Below, one piece after another: positions 45,001 through 52,508 of a stretch of 64,000 nt of DNA. Source of the stretch: SLNP01 sp964568875. GTDB lineage: Bacteria; Bacteroidota; Bacteroidia; Bacteroidales; VadinHA17. Under the pieces are notes generated by a model. That model worked only from the letters and a program-made list of their open reading frames with translations, was not told where the DNA came from and did no database searches. The DNA lies in NCBI GenBank assembly GCA_964568875.1, contig CAZMSH010000004.1, forward strand, positions 62,001 to 126,000, read 5' to 3'. How positions within the stretch are numbered: position 1 is the stretch's first letter; every line of letters starts with the position of its first letter. The translations under genes and the position numbers were made by a program.

Positions 45001-45426
45001 GGCAGGGAAGGGGAGGCAGCTGATGGCATCGATATGGCTCTTTGTATCTATGATCCGGGCAGCAGTACAGTTGAATTTGCGGCAGCATACAATTCAATGC
45101 TTCATTTCAGGGGTGCCAGGATGACGGAATACAGAGGCGACCGGATGCCGATTGGAATATTTTATGGTGAAAAGCCGCATTTCAGAAACCATATTGTTAA
45201 ACTTAGTAAGGGTGATGCCATCTATCTCTTTACCGACGGCTTTGCCGATCAGTTTGGCGGTCCCGACCAATCGAAGTATAAGGTTAAGAATCTGAAGCTG
45301 CTCATCTCTTCAATAAAAGATCTGCCTATGGTGGAACAAAAGAGGATTCTCGAAGAGGAGTTTGAACGATGGAAAGGAAAACAGGAGCAGGTGGATGATG
45401 TTACGGTAATAGGTATCAGGTTTTAG
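42025..45426 (+). CDS. Beta-propeller sensor with SpoIIE-type (PP2C) serine phosphatase domain
   Basis: About 1130 residues. Two groups of Reg_prop/YVTN-like propeller repeats (WAICQDNYDIMLFANRRGVV, DNNGGLWMSHEFGLTRADL, SGGNLWFGAENSLVLIS) are followed by a Y_Y_Y domain (YKYRIDGLTDGWTEWSASPV), a transmembrane helix (FYLIAAFVLLTSVLIMM), a coiled coil and a SpoIIE phosphatase domain (RPRDIVSGDFYWIA, ADCTGHGVPGAFMSM, LFTDGFADQFGG, DDVTVIGI). It is a transmembrane receptor whose output is Ser/Thr dephosphorylation, probably in a partner-switching pathway. No ATG exists at the proper place: I use TTG 42025, the longest frame starts at GTG 41893, and an ATG at 42074 would give an ideal signal peptide if one T were added near 42087. 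Confidence 0.85.
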   Translation: MGAAKTVNRDTGRLLSYEALFPYIIVFLLISCSATAQEGGLLLTHFSESRQTEDQNWAICQDNYDIMLFANRRGVVTFDGYNWDLIRLPVIPYTMTYNSDDERVYIGGENGYGYLLRDTDGIYNYSPIETDSAFRGVVTGITITDTLLYVLTNECIAIHTLPDLRPAGFINADPDQAFSSLFCTPAGIFVSIWSKGLCKLEGSEFLPLVTGYMTAYDEILFALPYDQNRVLVGLGSNTMHLFDGLDFYKWEPEDEGYLEQKLLAGGDAINDTLYLFSTIEGGVVVVGRMNKKVYHTINYERGLPDNEVFATGYDNNGGLWMSHEFGLTRADLTLPVSNFGIYQGLRGNLISSAWYNDKLYAGTSDGLFVLSEVRRYETEEVLRRVQVRRPTVAAPVEQETITLPVPLPQQEEIQPERRNIFARIFGKITGKRELGEVAEVAEIKPDIKLVESRSAIAVSQAPAYRYVTRTVTRLSSVKHEFRKVTGITEKCKQMVVTPNGLLVGTNRGLYHVSDSVAVPVVTGVYVNHIGSPTDEGRYFIATSNGWFSVIFQDDLWKANIPFPAANRSFLSVAADSGGNLWFGAENSLVLISNSENNGSSTREYRVPSEFVQSYHVEYMKDTLFMFTETGIYYYDAEVDDLLPLRRPVGENQTFRYIFTENGNPWIFSGGFPVWLGTGEGWTSEEQSLLRLFQGIGSISSSGKRLWITDQANRIIRIDPTNQEAIVNNLDIYIGGSRGPGEPFFGIDKTEFARGQRVVQLSFVSPYYINQNAVQYKYRIDGLTDGWTEWSASPVLTLFPKPGNYTLRVISRAVTGMLSSEKTLQFRIRPKITETSWFYLIAAFVLLTSVLIMMKMRERKLVHDKLVLERRVSERTAEIAAQKQEITSSIAYASRIQHAMLPEDNLLKKSFSDHFILFRPRDIVSGDFYWIAGEGGRVFFTAADCTGHGVPGAFMSMLGISSLNDIINSDTTLSASQVLGLLRERVKLSLKQTGREGEAADGIDMALCIYDPGSSTVEFAAAYNSMLHFRGARMTEYRGDRMPIGIFYGEKPHFRNHIVKLSKGDAIYLFTDGFADQFGGPDQSKYKVKNLKLLISSIKDLPMVEQKRILEEEFERWKGKQEQVDDVTVIGIRF

Positions 45427-45439
45427 GCTGGAATGCATC

Positions 45440-46147
45440 TCAGATTTCAGACCCGTCAGGACTAATAATCTCCTTTTTTAATCTTTTGTAATCAGGACAG
45501 ACTCCTTCCAGAAGCTTATAGAAGCCGGGGCCGTGGTTTCGGTGGCGCAGGTGGCACAGTTCGTGCATTATTACATAGTCGATTAGTTCGATTCTCTTTT
45601 TCAGCAGGTTGGAGCTGAGGGTTATGGAGCCGTTGGCAGAACAGCTGCCCCAGCGGCTGACCATGGTACGAACCTTCAGTCCGGTCGGCCTGAAGTTGTA
45701 ACGGGAATGCTTTTCGAGCAGGTGAGCCATCCTCTCGCTGAATACCTCCGTCGCCTTTCTGCGGTATAGAGCCTTAAGAAGCTGTTCACCATACTCCGGG
45801 TTCCACTCACTCGCTGTTTCGACTTCGATGGATTCATCAGTAAGTGAAATGCGGTTCCTCCCCGTTCTTTTTATTCTCAATGGAATAGGCCTTCCGAGGT
45901 AGTAGTGCAGTTCGCCGTCGGTATAATCCTTTGATTCAGACAGGTGCCTTTTGGTTAGCCTTTCAGAATGCTTCAATATCCACTTAGCTTTGGCCCTTAC
46001 GAATGATTCAATTTCAGAAACCGGTACTTTCAGTGGAGCACGAACTATCACAGACCCGTCGCGCCTTACACTAATTGAAATAGTCCGCCTTCCTGACCTC
46101 TCCAGGATATATTGTATTTCTCCGGTTGTGGTTTTAATAAAATGCAT
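45440..46147 (-). CDS. YgjP-like zinc metallopeptidase (DUF45)
   Basis: 235 residues. The C-terminal motif VIMHELCHLRHRNHGPGFY contains HExxH plus a downstream His, as in the YgjP/WLM group. GSCSANGSITLSSNLLKK and WGSCS are family marks. The N-terminal part (RSGRRTISISVRRDGSVIV) is the usual DUF45 beta region. Biological substrate is unknown. Its end is 13 bases from the end of the converging phosphatase gene. Confidence 0.88.
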   Translation of the reverse strand: MHFIKTTTGEIQYILERSGRRTISISVRRDGSVIVRAPLKVPVSEIESFVRAKAKWILKHSERLTKRHLSESKDYTDGELHYYLGRPIPLRIKRTGRNRISLTDESIEVETASEWNPEYGEQLLKALYRRKATEVFSERMAHLLEKHSRYNFRPTGLKVRTMVSRWGSCSANGSITLSSNLLKKRIELIDYVIMHELCHLRHRNHGPGFYKLLEGVCPDYKRLKKEIISPDGSEI

Positions 46148-46298
46148 TTAATCAAGAGAATAGTTATTATTGATAACGGTTGCCTGCAGCAACGGCTAAA
46201 AATAATTTATTAAGGATAAAAATAGATGGGTTATTACGGAATAAGTTATAAACAATAAGTGTCTAAGTATCATAATAACCAAAATACCAATCACTGAT

Positions 46299-46676
46299 AT
46301 GAAAAGAGGATTATTTACCATTATGGCGATGTTTCTGTTCCTGACAATAACATTTGCTCAGGGTCAGGGTCAGCGTATGCAGGCCAGAACACCAGAAGAC
46401 ATGGCTAAGGCGGAGACTGAGTGGATGATGAAGGAGCTGTCTCTTGAAAAGGATATGGAGAAGAAGGTCTATGATCTGCAGCTTAAGTTTGCCAAAAAAC
46501 AGACCGAAATGAGGCAGGCTGCAATGAGTTCCGGCAACAGGGAGGCAATGAGAGAGAATATGACCAAGATCAACACCGAAAGGGATGCTGAGATGAAGAA
46601 GCTTCTCGGTGACAAGAAATTTGAAGAGTATCAGAAAAAGATCGAAGAAAGAAGAGCTGCCATGAGACGCAGGTAA
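46299..46676 (+). CDS. Small exported helical protein (DUF4890/Spy-like)
   Basis: 125 residues. The signal peptide MKRGLFTIMAMFLFLTITFA is followed by an all-helical, highly charged mature part (RTPEDMAKAETEWMMKELSL, DMEKKVYDLQLKFAKKQTEM, KKFEEYQKKIEERRAAMRRR). The pattern fits DUF4890-type Bacteroidota proteins and loosely the CpxP/Spy periplasmic chaperones. A periplasmic location is predicted; function is not established. Confidence 0.75.
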   Translation: MKRGLFTIMAMFLFLTITFAQGQGQRMQARTPEDMAKAETEWMMKELSLEKDMEKKVYDLQLKFAKKQTEMRQAAMSSGNREAMRENMTKINTERDAEMKKLLGDKKFEEYQKKIEERRAAMRRR

Positions 46677-46721
46677 GGTTGTCGGTAGTTACTTTGTTTT
46701 TGTTTTTTTTAGGGGTTTGAG

Positions 46722-46750
46722 CGGACATCCGGTGAGGGTGTCCGTTTTTT
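46722..46750 (+). terminator. Rho-independent terminator
   Basis: Stem CGGACA (46722-46727) / TGTCCG (46739-46744), followed by six T. It overlaps the first bases of the converging metallophosphoesterase stop region at 46749. Confidence 0.75.
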
Positions 46751-47936
46751 ATTCTTCTTTTCTGAGTGTGATCATGGTAATTTCCGGAGGCATTCCTATT
46801 CTTACCGGTATTCCCAGCACCCCGGCACCCCTGTTAACGTAAAGATACATACCGCCCTCCTTGTAAAGTCCATTCCATCTGGGGTAAGAATAAACCGAAG
46901 GACTCCATCTGAAGCCGAATGCCCTGATGCCGAACTGCATTCCGTGTGTATGACCGGCAACCGTAATTTCAATATCCTTATATTCCCGTATTATCACTTC
47001 CCAGTGGTTCGGATCATGAGTGAGCAGTATGCGCAGATCGGCATTTTCCGACCCTTTCACTGCCGTTGTTATGTCAGGGTGCACGATCACGGGATGCCGG
47101 CCACGCGTTTCCGCTCCGGTAAGAGCCAGAGTGGCATTCCCTATATTCACAATTTCAGTACTGTTTTCAAGTAATCTGTATCCCGATCTGCGTACCCGTT
47201 CCGATACCTCTCTGATAGTCTCTTCAATATCGTGGCTGTCAGGATCAGGAAGGTAGGTGCCTATGTCATGGTTACCCAGGACCGCATATTTGCCATGCGT
47301 TGCAACCATTTCTGCAAGTATCGTATCAGTATTGCCAAACTCCCTGTGCCCCAGTGTGATAAGATCCCCGGTGTCTACTATCAGGTCAGGTCTCAGGTTG
47401 TTGATCATCAGTGTCATCCGTAACAACTTGCGGTAATTATTATGAAAACTGCCCAGGTGGAGATCTGATATATGAACGATTCTTAGTCCCTCAAGATCTT
47501 CATGTAGTTCCGGAACAGTTATTGCAACCTCTTCAACCGTAAACCGGAACCTGCCGATAAAATGACCATACATCATGATGATCAGAATCAGCATGTATAA
47601 CATCAGTCCTGCAACAGAGAGGTGTCTGGCATAGCCACCTTTTCTCAGACGAAACAGTTTTCCGGCATAGTGCATGAGAATTACAAGTGTGCGGGGGAAA
47701 ACAATAGCTGCAATGACAAGGTTAAGGTTCATCTGTGCCGTAATTCCCTCCGGTGTATCCGGTTCAGAAGCGTGCAGGGCTGTGAATATAAAAAACAGGG
47801 TAACAGTAATTGTCAGGAGCAGATTGAGTATGAGAGTGCTCTTTCTGTAAAGAGGTTTAAAGCTTCCACTTAACTCTCTCAACAGAATAAAAGAGAGAAT
47901 TGAAGTTATAATATGCCACAGAAACAGGAACATCAT
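46749..47936 (-). CDS. Membrane-anchored metallophosphoesterase
   Basis: 395 residues. Four hydrophobic segments occupy the first 130 residues. A calcineurin-like phosphoesterase domain follows with all metal motifs: HISDLHLGS, DTGDLIT, LGNHDIG, LLTHDPNHW and VAGHTHGMQ. This YkuE/YaeI-like arrangement suggests action on a lipid or membrane-near substrate such as a UDP-sugar lipid precursor, but the substrate cannot be read. Two adjacent Met codons make the start uncertain by one residue. Confidence 0.9.
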   Translation of the reverse strand: MMFLFLWHIITSILSFILLRELSGSFKPLYRKSTLILNLLLTITVTLFFIFTALHASEPDTPEGITAQMNLNLVIAAIVFPRTLVILMHYAGKLFRLRKGGYARHLSVAGLMLYMLILIIMMYGHFIGRFRFTVEEVAITVPELHEDLEGLRIVHISDLHLGSFHNNYRKLLRMTLMINNLRPDLIVDTGDLITLGHREFGNTDTILAEMVATHGKYAVLGNHDIGTYLPDPDSHDIEETIREVSERVRRSGYRLLENSTEIVNIGNATLALTGAETRGRHPVIVHPDITTAVKGSENADLRILLTHDPNHWEVIIREYKDIEITVAGHTHGMQFGIRAFGFRWSPSVYSYPRWNGLYKEGGMYLYVNRGAGVLGIPVRIGMPPEITMITLRKEE

Positions 47937-48038
47937 ATTATGATTATATCAGGAAGGCAAAAATAAGAGAATATATTATAACAGTCTGTTTTCAGGGAAG
48001 TATTAGCTTTGCGGTGTTTGTTTAATCACAAGTCACAA

Positions 48039-48464
48039 ATGGTGAATGTAACTATATATGAATCTGATTCTGTGCCGACAGGAGAGATACTCTATTCTAT
48101 CATTGCAGCCAGGTACAAGGGTAAATGGGTGTTTGTACGGCATCGCGACAGGACCACCTGGGAAATTCCGGGAGGACATGTTGAGGAGGGGGAGGACCCG
48201 GATCAGACAGCGGCCAGAGAGCTAATGGAGGAGACAGGAGCCACTGATTTTGATATAAGGTTTGTTGCTACATATGGAGTCAGTGATGGCAAATATGCAG
48301 GTTATGGCAAGCTTTATTTTGCTGAGGTCAGTAACCTGGGCCGATTGCCTGCAGACTCTGAGATTGCGGAGGTTACTACTGCAGAATCCATGCCTGACAA
48401 TCTTACCCACCCTTTTATCCAGCCGGTACTTTTCAGTCATATTTTAAATATCTGTGGTGACTGA
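48039..48464 (+). CDS. NUDIX hydrolase
   Basis: 141 residues from the ATG at 48039 (a TTG at 48009 would add ten residues). The Nudix box is intact: G-HVEEGE-DPDQTAA-RELMEETGA fits Gx5Ex7REUxEExGU. TWEIPGGHV precedes it. The family hydrolyses nucleoside diphosphates linked to another group; the substrate here is unknown. Confidence 0.9.
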   Translation: MVNVTIYESDSVPTGEILYSIIAARYKGKWVFVRHRDRTTWEIPGGHVEEGEDPDQTAARELMEETGATDFDIRFVATYGVSDGKYAGYGKLYFAEVSNLGRLPADSEIAEVTTAESMPDNLTHPFIQPVLFSHILNICGD

Positions 48465-48481
48465 TAAAGATTGCCAGTCTG

Positions 48482-49660
48482 TCAGATATATTCCAGAGAG
48501 ACTTTTTTAAGCCATTTATCTTCCAGGATGTTTGCTATGCGTTTGACTACAGTTCGTCTTATTTCAAGTTCGACAGGCAGACTGGGGTCCTGATGGGCAA
48601 CATTTATTCTGGTACCCACTATGAAATGTATTTCGTCACTCTCCATCAGCAGTTTAACCATTTTATCGGCCGGTCCTTTTCCAAGTCTTACGCTGTTGTT
48701 ATATGTCCTTATTATCTCACTTGCTTTCTGAAGGGTAAGAATCCCTTCTGTAACCAGGTCAATTCCTTCCATGAAGCTTTCCGGTGGCAGGCCGGGATCT
48801 TCGAAAACCAGTTCATCAACTATTTTGCGCTCCAGCTCACGGGCTATTATATCGGCTGTGGTTCCACCTGCCAGCACTATTTTCCCTTCAAAATCCTTCA
48901 CTTTGGCAGCCAGTATTTTGTCCTTTTCTTTTTCGTAGGGAGGACCTGAACAGAGAATCAGTTTCCTTGGTTCCCTGAAATATATTACACCGCAGCTGAT
49001 ATCATCTTTTGCCTTATAGCGGTCGTGTTTATTTGCCATGCTTACAATTTTGCCGGAGAGAGCCAGTGCAGATATTGAGGGTTCATTTGACACGAGCCTG
49101 GCGGCATAGGCGGCGAGGTTGTCGGTGCCCCATCCGAAAGGCCACTCTTCGCTTCCCATGCCGCTTTGGGCAACACCATCGGAGCATATTACTATGCGGT
49201 CTTCCTTTTGGGGATAGAATGAGCAGGTTTTCAATGTTTTGCCTGCATTCCTGCCTTTTCCGAGGGTTACTTTTTTCCAGGCAGGCTCAAAGATGTTCCT
49301 GCCCCGCAGAATGATGGCAGTTGGATTATCATACTCAAGGATGGTTGTCTTGCCGTCGCTTTCAATATCGATAATGGTAAAGGTTGCATAACTGATTTTT
49401 CTTTCACTGCAGACCGGAAGTGTGTTCATGATTATTTCTGCAATGCGCTCTGCCTCCTTGTGTTCAACGGTGAAGTTGAGGGCCATTGTCGATGTAAGGG
49501 TTGCAAGTATATTTGCCTTGACGCCATGACCCATGCCATCTGACAGTACCACTATGATCCTGTTCTCTTCCTTCAGAAACCTGTTTAGGAAGACGTCCCC
49601 ACAAATTCTTTCTCCTTCGTGGTTTCTTTGCTGGCTGTTTACCTCTACATAGAACTCCAT
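48482..49660 (-). CDS. SpoIIE-type serine phosphatase, hydrogenase-island regulator
   Basis: 392 residues. Residues 1-215 are a PP2C/SpoIIE domain: EGERICGDVFLNRF, VVLSDGMGHGVKANI (metal-binding DGMGHG), VICSDGVAQSG and AKDDISCGVIYF. The last 170 residues form an unassigned alpha/beta domain seen on similar hydrogenase-linked phosphatases (VLAGGTTADIIARELER). It starts 17 bases after the stop of the H-domain/PAS sensor gene, so the two are one operon. Gene neighbourhoods of hydABC in Thermotoga and clostridia carry comparable phosphatases, suggesting a phosphorylation cascade that reads the H-domain sensor. Confidence 0.85.
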   Translation of the reverse strand: MEFYVEVNSQQRNHEGERICGDVFLNRFLKEENRIIVVLSDGMGHGVKANILATLTSTMALNFTVEHKEAERIAEIIMNTLPVCSERKISYATFTIIDIESDGKTTILEYDNPTAIILRGRNIFEPAWKKVTLGKGRNAGKTLKTCSFYPQKEDRIVICSDGVAQSGMGSEEWPFGWGTDNLAAYAARLVSNEPSISALALSGKIVSMANKHDRYKAKDDISCGVIYFREPRKLILCSGPPYEKEKDKILAAKVKDFEGKIVLAGGTTADIIARELERKIVDELVFEDPGLPPESFMEGIDLVTEGILTLQKASEIIRTYNNSVRLGKGPADKMVKLLMESDEIHFIVGTRINVAHQDPSLPVELEIRRTVVKRIANILEDKWLKKVSLEYI

Positions 49661-49677
49661 GCTTTACAGGTATTTTT

Positions 49678-51561
49678 CTATTCTTTGCTGCTTGTACCCT
49701 TACCCCTGGTGTAGGAGTCAATAATGGAATTGAGCATCCTTTCCGTTTCCGATGCTCCTTCACCCAGGAGGAATCCGATTTTCTGAACCATCTCGAGGTT
49801 TCTGTCTATCACATCGCTTATCCGGTTTATAGTCTCTTCACGTTGTACTTCAGGCGAATAGAGATCCCTGATGATAGCACCGGCAATCTTATTCTGCCTG
49901 ATGGGGAATACCGATATGTTAAGCATCTTCTCTTCGTACGGAACATCTCTGCTGATTACAGGTTCATTTTCCCTGATCACGAAGCTGAACATATTGTACA
50001 CGCTGAAGGGGAGGAGTGTCTTAAGGTCTGCTCCCTTAAGGCCCGGAATAATTTCGGCAATGGCTGTGGCATCTTCTCCTATTATGTTGATGAACGCCTG
50101 GTTTGAGTGCAGAACCTTAAGATTACTGTCGGCAATTATGACACCGCTTGGTAGTTTTTCCAGCATGCTGTGCATCATGTCGGACGCATTCTGTGCTATC
50201 TCCTTTTCCCTTAGGGCATTATCCTGCGATTCCTTCAGCGCTTTCTTGGTATCCGCCAGCTTCTTGTTTGTCTGTCTGAGGTTTTCAATATACTCCTGTT
50301 TATTTCTTAGGTTGAAGGTATGGCACATTTCAGGTACTGCAAGACCTTTCGCGACAGTAACTGCAAAGTCGCGACACGACATATAACCGCATGCCCCGCA
50401 GTCAATCTCCTCTTCTATATCTTCCTTTCCTATGATTTTGAGTACTTCTTTGACAGCCTCGTCAGGCGGTTCAGGAATTGTCTGGTCGTGAGGTGTAAAC
50501 CTCCTTGAAAAATCCAGTCCTGACCACTTTTCAATATCTCTCTTCCACTGCTCCTTGTCAAGCAGACCGACTCTCTTGAGGGCGTAGTTTCTCACCAGGG
50601 CTCTTTTTCTGAATCTGTCGGTGTGGCTCTCCATACCTGGTCCGAGCAGGCACCCTTCACAGAAAAAGAGGTTGAAGTGGTGGTTAATGGTGTCGATGTA
50701 TTTGTCAAATTCCTTAACGGCAGACATCACATCTTCTTTCCCTGAGGCTGTAATTACTTCACTGGTTGCCAGGTCTCTTTTAATGCCTCCGGCCTGAATA
50801 ATACCTGCCGGCAAAGGATATAGCGCTCCCCAGTTTCCGAAAGGCGGATCAAACTCAGACATGGTTACCCTTCTCTCCTGTATTTTCATATCATCGAACA
50901 TCTTTCTCAGTTCAATGAATGTAAGCACGCCTTCAACCAGTTTACCGTCATCGTATTGCAGGGCCTCGTCCTTGGCGTCGATGCATGGACCAATGAAAAC
51001 GGTTGCCACATCATCACCTTTGTGAATCTCCTTTACCACCAGTGCAGAGGCAATCATTGGAGAGACCAGCGGAGCCAGGTTTGTAACAAGGTCGGGGTGG
51101 TGCCGCTCTATCATTTTTACTATGGCAGGGCAGTTGGCGGTAATGTAGTATTTTCCGCCTGCCTCGCTAAACAGCCTGGCATATGCGTTTGCTATCAGGT
51201 CTACTCCAAATGAATTTTCATATACATAATCAAAACCCAGTGATCTGATCATCCCGACGAATTTCCTGTAATCGGTAATATCCTCAAACTCCGATGCTAT
51301 GCTGGGTGCTATCAGAGCAGCTGTTTTTCTATCTGATGAAAGCAGTGCACTTACATCTGCTACCGAATCCCTGAATTCAATTGCCGAAGGCTTGCAGGAT
51401 ACATAGCACAGGCCGCAACCAATGCAGCGGTCGGGGATTATCACAGGGTGTTGCCGGTCAGATCTCACCTCGACTGCATTTACCGGACAGACTCTTATGC
51501 AGGAGTATGAGTTGCGACATGTGTTGTCGTTAATATAAACTTCCGGAACAGTGTTTTTCAT
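49678..51561 (-). CDS. [FeFe]-hydrogenase-like sensor (HydS type) with PAS domain
   Basis: 627 residues. N-terminal 2x[4Fe-4S] ferredoxin domain (CIRVCPVNA, CIGCGLCYVSCKP). The H-cluster domain retains the four cluster cysteines in TANCPAIV, FIGPCIDAKDE and FFCEGCLLGPGM, but has Asn where catalytic enzymes have the proton-relay Cys (CpI Cys299). An additional FeS domain follows (CGACGYMSCRDFAVTVAKGL), then a coiled coil and a PAS domain (LPSGVIIADSNLKVLHSNQA). No kinase domain is present; output is probably through the downstream phosphatase. Matches the architecture of group C sensory hydrogenases such as Thermotoga maritima HydS. Inferred role: sensing H2 or redox state. Confidence 0.87.
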   Translation of the reverse strand: MKNTVPEVYINDNTCRNSYSCIRVCPVNAVEVRSDRQHPVIIPDRCIGCGLCYVSCKPSAIEFRDSVADVSALLSSDRKTAALIAPSIASEFEDITDYRKFVGMIRSLGFDYVYENSFGVDLIANAYARLFSEAGGKYYITANCPAIVKMIERHHPDLVTNLAPLVSPMIASALVVKEIHKGDDVATVFIGPCIDAKDEALQYDDGKLVEGVLTFIELRKMFDDMKIQERRVTMSEFDPPFGNWGALYPLPAGIIQAGGIKRDLATSEVITASGKEDVMSAVKEFDKYIDTINHHFNLFFCEGCLLGPGMESHTDRFRKRALVRNYALKRVGLLDKEQWKRDIEKWSGLDFSRRFTPHDQTIPEPPDEAVKEVLKIIGKEDIEEEIDCGACGYMSCRDFAVTVAKGLAVPEMCHTFNLRNKQEYIENLRQTNKKLADTKKALKESQDNALREKEIAQNASDMMHSMLEKLPSGVIIADSNLKVLHSNQAFINIIGEDATAIAEIIPGLKGADLKTLLPFSVYNMFSFVIRENEPVISRDVPYEEKMLNISVFPIRQNKIAGAIIRDLYSPEVQREETINRISDVIDRNLEMVQKIGFLLGEGASETERMLNSIIDSYTRGKGTSSKE

Positions 51562-51572
51562 GACTATGTACT

Positions 51573-51830
51573 TTACCAGATTATATTTCCAAACTCATTG
51601 TCAAGAACAGATTCAATTTCCGGCTGCCCTACATTTTTGATCAGCTTTTCATTGATTATTATTATCGGTCCTTCATTGCAATGCCCCATGCACCTTGCAC
51701 CTTTGAATACCACCCTGTCGTCAAGATGATTCCTTACAAGGTAATCCTTCACATACTGAACCAACTCCTTGTTGCCCCTTGAGAAACATGAGCTGCCAAG
51801 GCAAACCTGAATCTCATTTCTCTTTTTCAT
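51573..51830 (-). CDS. Thioredoxin-like [2Fe-2S] ferredoxin
   Basis: 85 residues with the NuoE-like cysteine pattern: IQVCLGSSCFSRG (Cys10, Cys15) and GARCMGHCNEGP (Cys47, Cys51). It is the first gene of the leftward sensor operon and faces hydC across the promoter region. It could pass electrons between the HydABC complex and the H-domain sensor, or replace the cluster that HydB has lost. Confidence 0.88.
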   Translation of the reverse strand: MKKRNEIQVCLGSSCFSRGNKELVQYVKDYLVRNHLDDRVVFKGARCMGHCNEGPIIIINEKLIKNVGQPEIESVLDNEFGNIIW

Positions 51831-51940
51831 GCCTCCATTTCATCAGTTAACAGGTAGTCTAAATCAGAATTGTCAGTAAAGTTAATTAAAAAGCCAGGAA
51901 ATCAATAAGTCATCTGTCGAAATCATAAATGCAAATTTAC

Positions 51941-51956
51941 TGTTAATAAATTAACA
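51941..51956. promoter_or_regulatory. Rex-type operator upstream of hydC
   Basis: TGTTAATAAATTAACA is a perfect 6-4-6 palindrome matching the core of the Rex consensus TTGTTAANNNNTTAACAA used in clostridia and Thermotogales; only the outermost base on each side differs. It sits in the divergent region, 59 bases before hydC, and a rex gene lies in the same island. Rex is released by NADH, so a high NADH/NAD ratio would derepress hydrogenase. Confidence 0.7.
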
Positions 51957-51983
51957 TTGTTCAGTTTGTAACAATAAATTTAT

Positions 51984-51991
51984 TATATTTG
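51984..51991 (+). promoter_or_regulatory. Probable -7 element of the hydC promoter
   Basis: TATATTTG fits TAnnTTTG, 23 bases before the hydC ATG. A TTTG at 51965-51968 is closer than the usual spacing (15 bases); an ATTG at 51956-51959 is 24 bases away. The Rex-type palindrome lies just upstream, where bound repressor would block RNA polymerase. Confidence 0.5.
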
Positions 51992-52014
51992 TATGTTTCC
52001 TAAAATGTCATTCA

Positions 52015-52497
52015 ATGGAAAGGGAAAATCAAGATGTTGTGAATGAGATATTTGCCAGGCACAGACAGGCACGTAAGGAGAACCTGATACCAATCCTTCA
52101 GGAGATACAAAAAGAGGCAGGATATATTTCAGAGGATTCTATAGTCAGACTGGGTAATCTCCTTGGCATCAGCACGACCAAAATTTACGGACTTGCGACA
52201 TTTTACGACCAGTTCAGGTTTTTACCATCAGGCAGGATACATTTCCGTATTTGTCATGGTACTACCTGCTTCATGAACGGATCAGGTTCTCTGATATCGG
52301 CACTGAGGGAAGAGCTGGGGGTTGAACCGGGACAAACAACAAGGGATGGCAGGTTCAGCTATGAGATTGTAACATGTATGGGTAGCTGCAGTAACGGACC
52401 TGTAATTGAAGTTAACGGTGAATATCATACAGGCGTTTCAAATGACCAGATACCAGCTATGATCAAGAGGCTGAAGCATATAGTTGATAATGATTAA
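52015..52497 (+). CDS. hydC: HydC, NuoE-like [2Fe-2S] subunit of HydABC-type hydrogenase
   Basis: 160 residues. An N-terminal helical bundle (LIPILQEIQKEAGYISEDSI) and a thioredoxin-like [2Fe-2S] domain, with ligands in FRICHGTTCFMNG and VTCMGSCSNGPVI (C-x4-C ... C-x3-C), are intact. IYGLATFYDQFRF is the NuoE family signature. It relays electrons in the trimeric electron-confurcating/bifurcating complex. First gene of the rightward operon; hydB starts 12 bases after its stop. Confidence 0.92.
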   Translation: MERENQDVVNEIFARHRQARKENLIPILQEIQKEAGYISEDSIVRLGNLLGISTTKIYGLATFYDQFRFLPSGRIHFRICHGTTCFMNGSGSLISALREELGVEPGQTTRDGRFSYEIVTCMGSCSNGPVIEVNGEYHTGVSNDQIPAMIKRLKHIVDND

Positions 52498-52508
52498 CAT
52501 GCTTTCAA

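Noticed and set aside
49843..50386. Plus-strand open frames over the H-domain/PAS sensor gene
   Set aside because: They are antisense shadows of a gene with intact cluster motifs.
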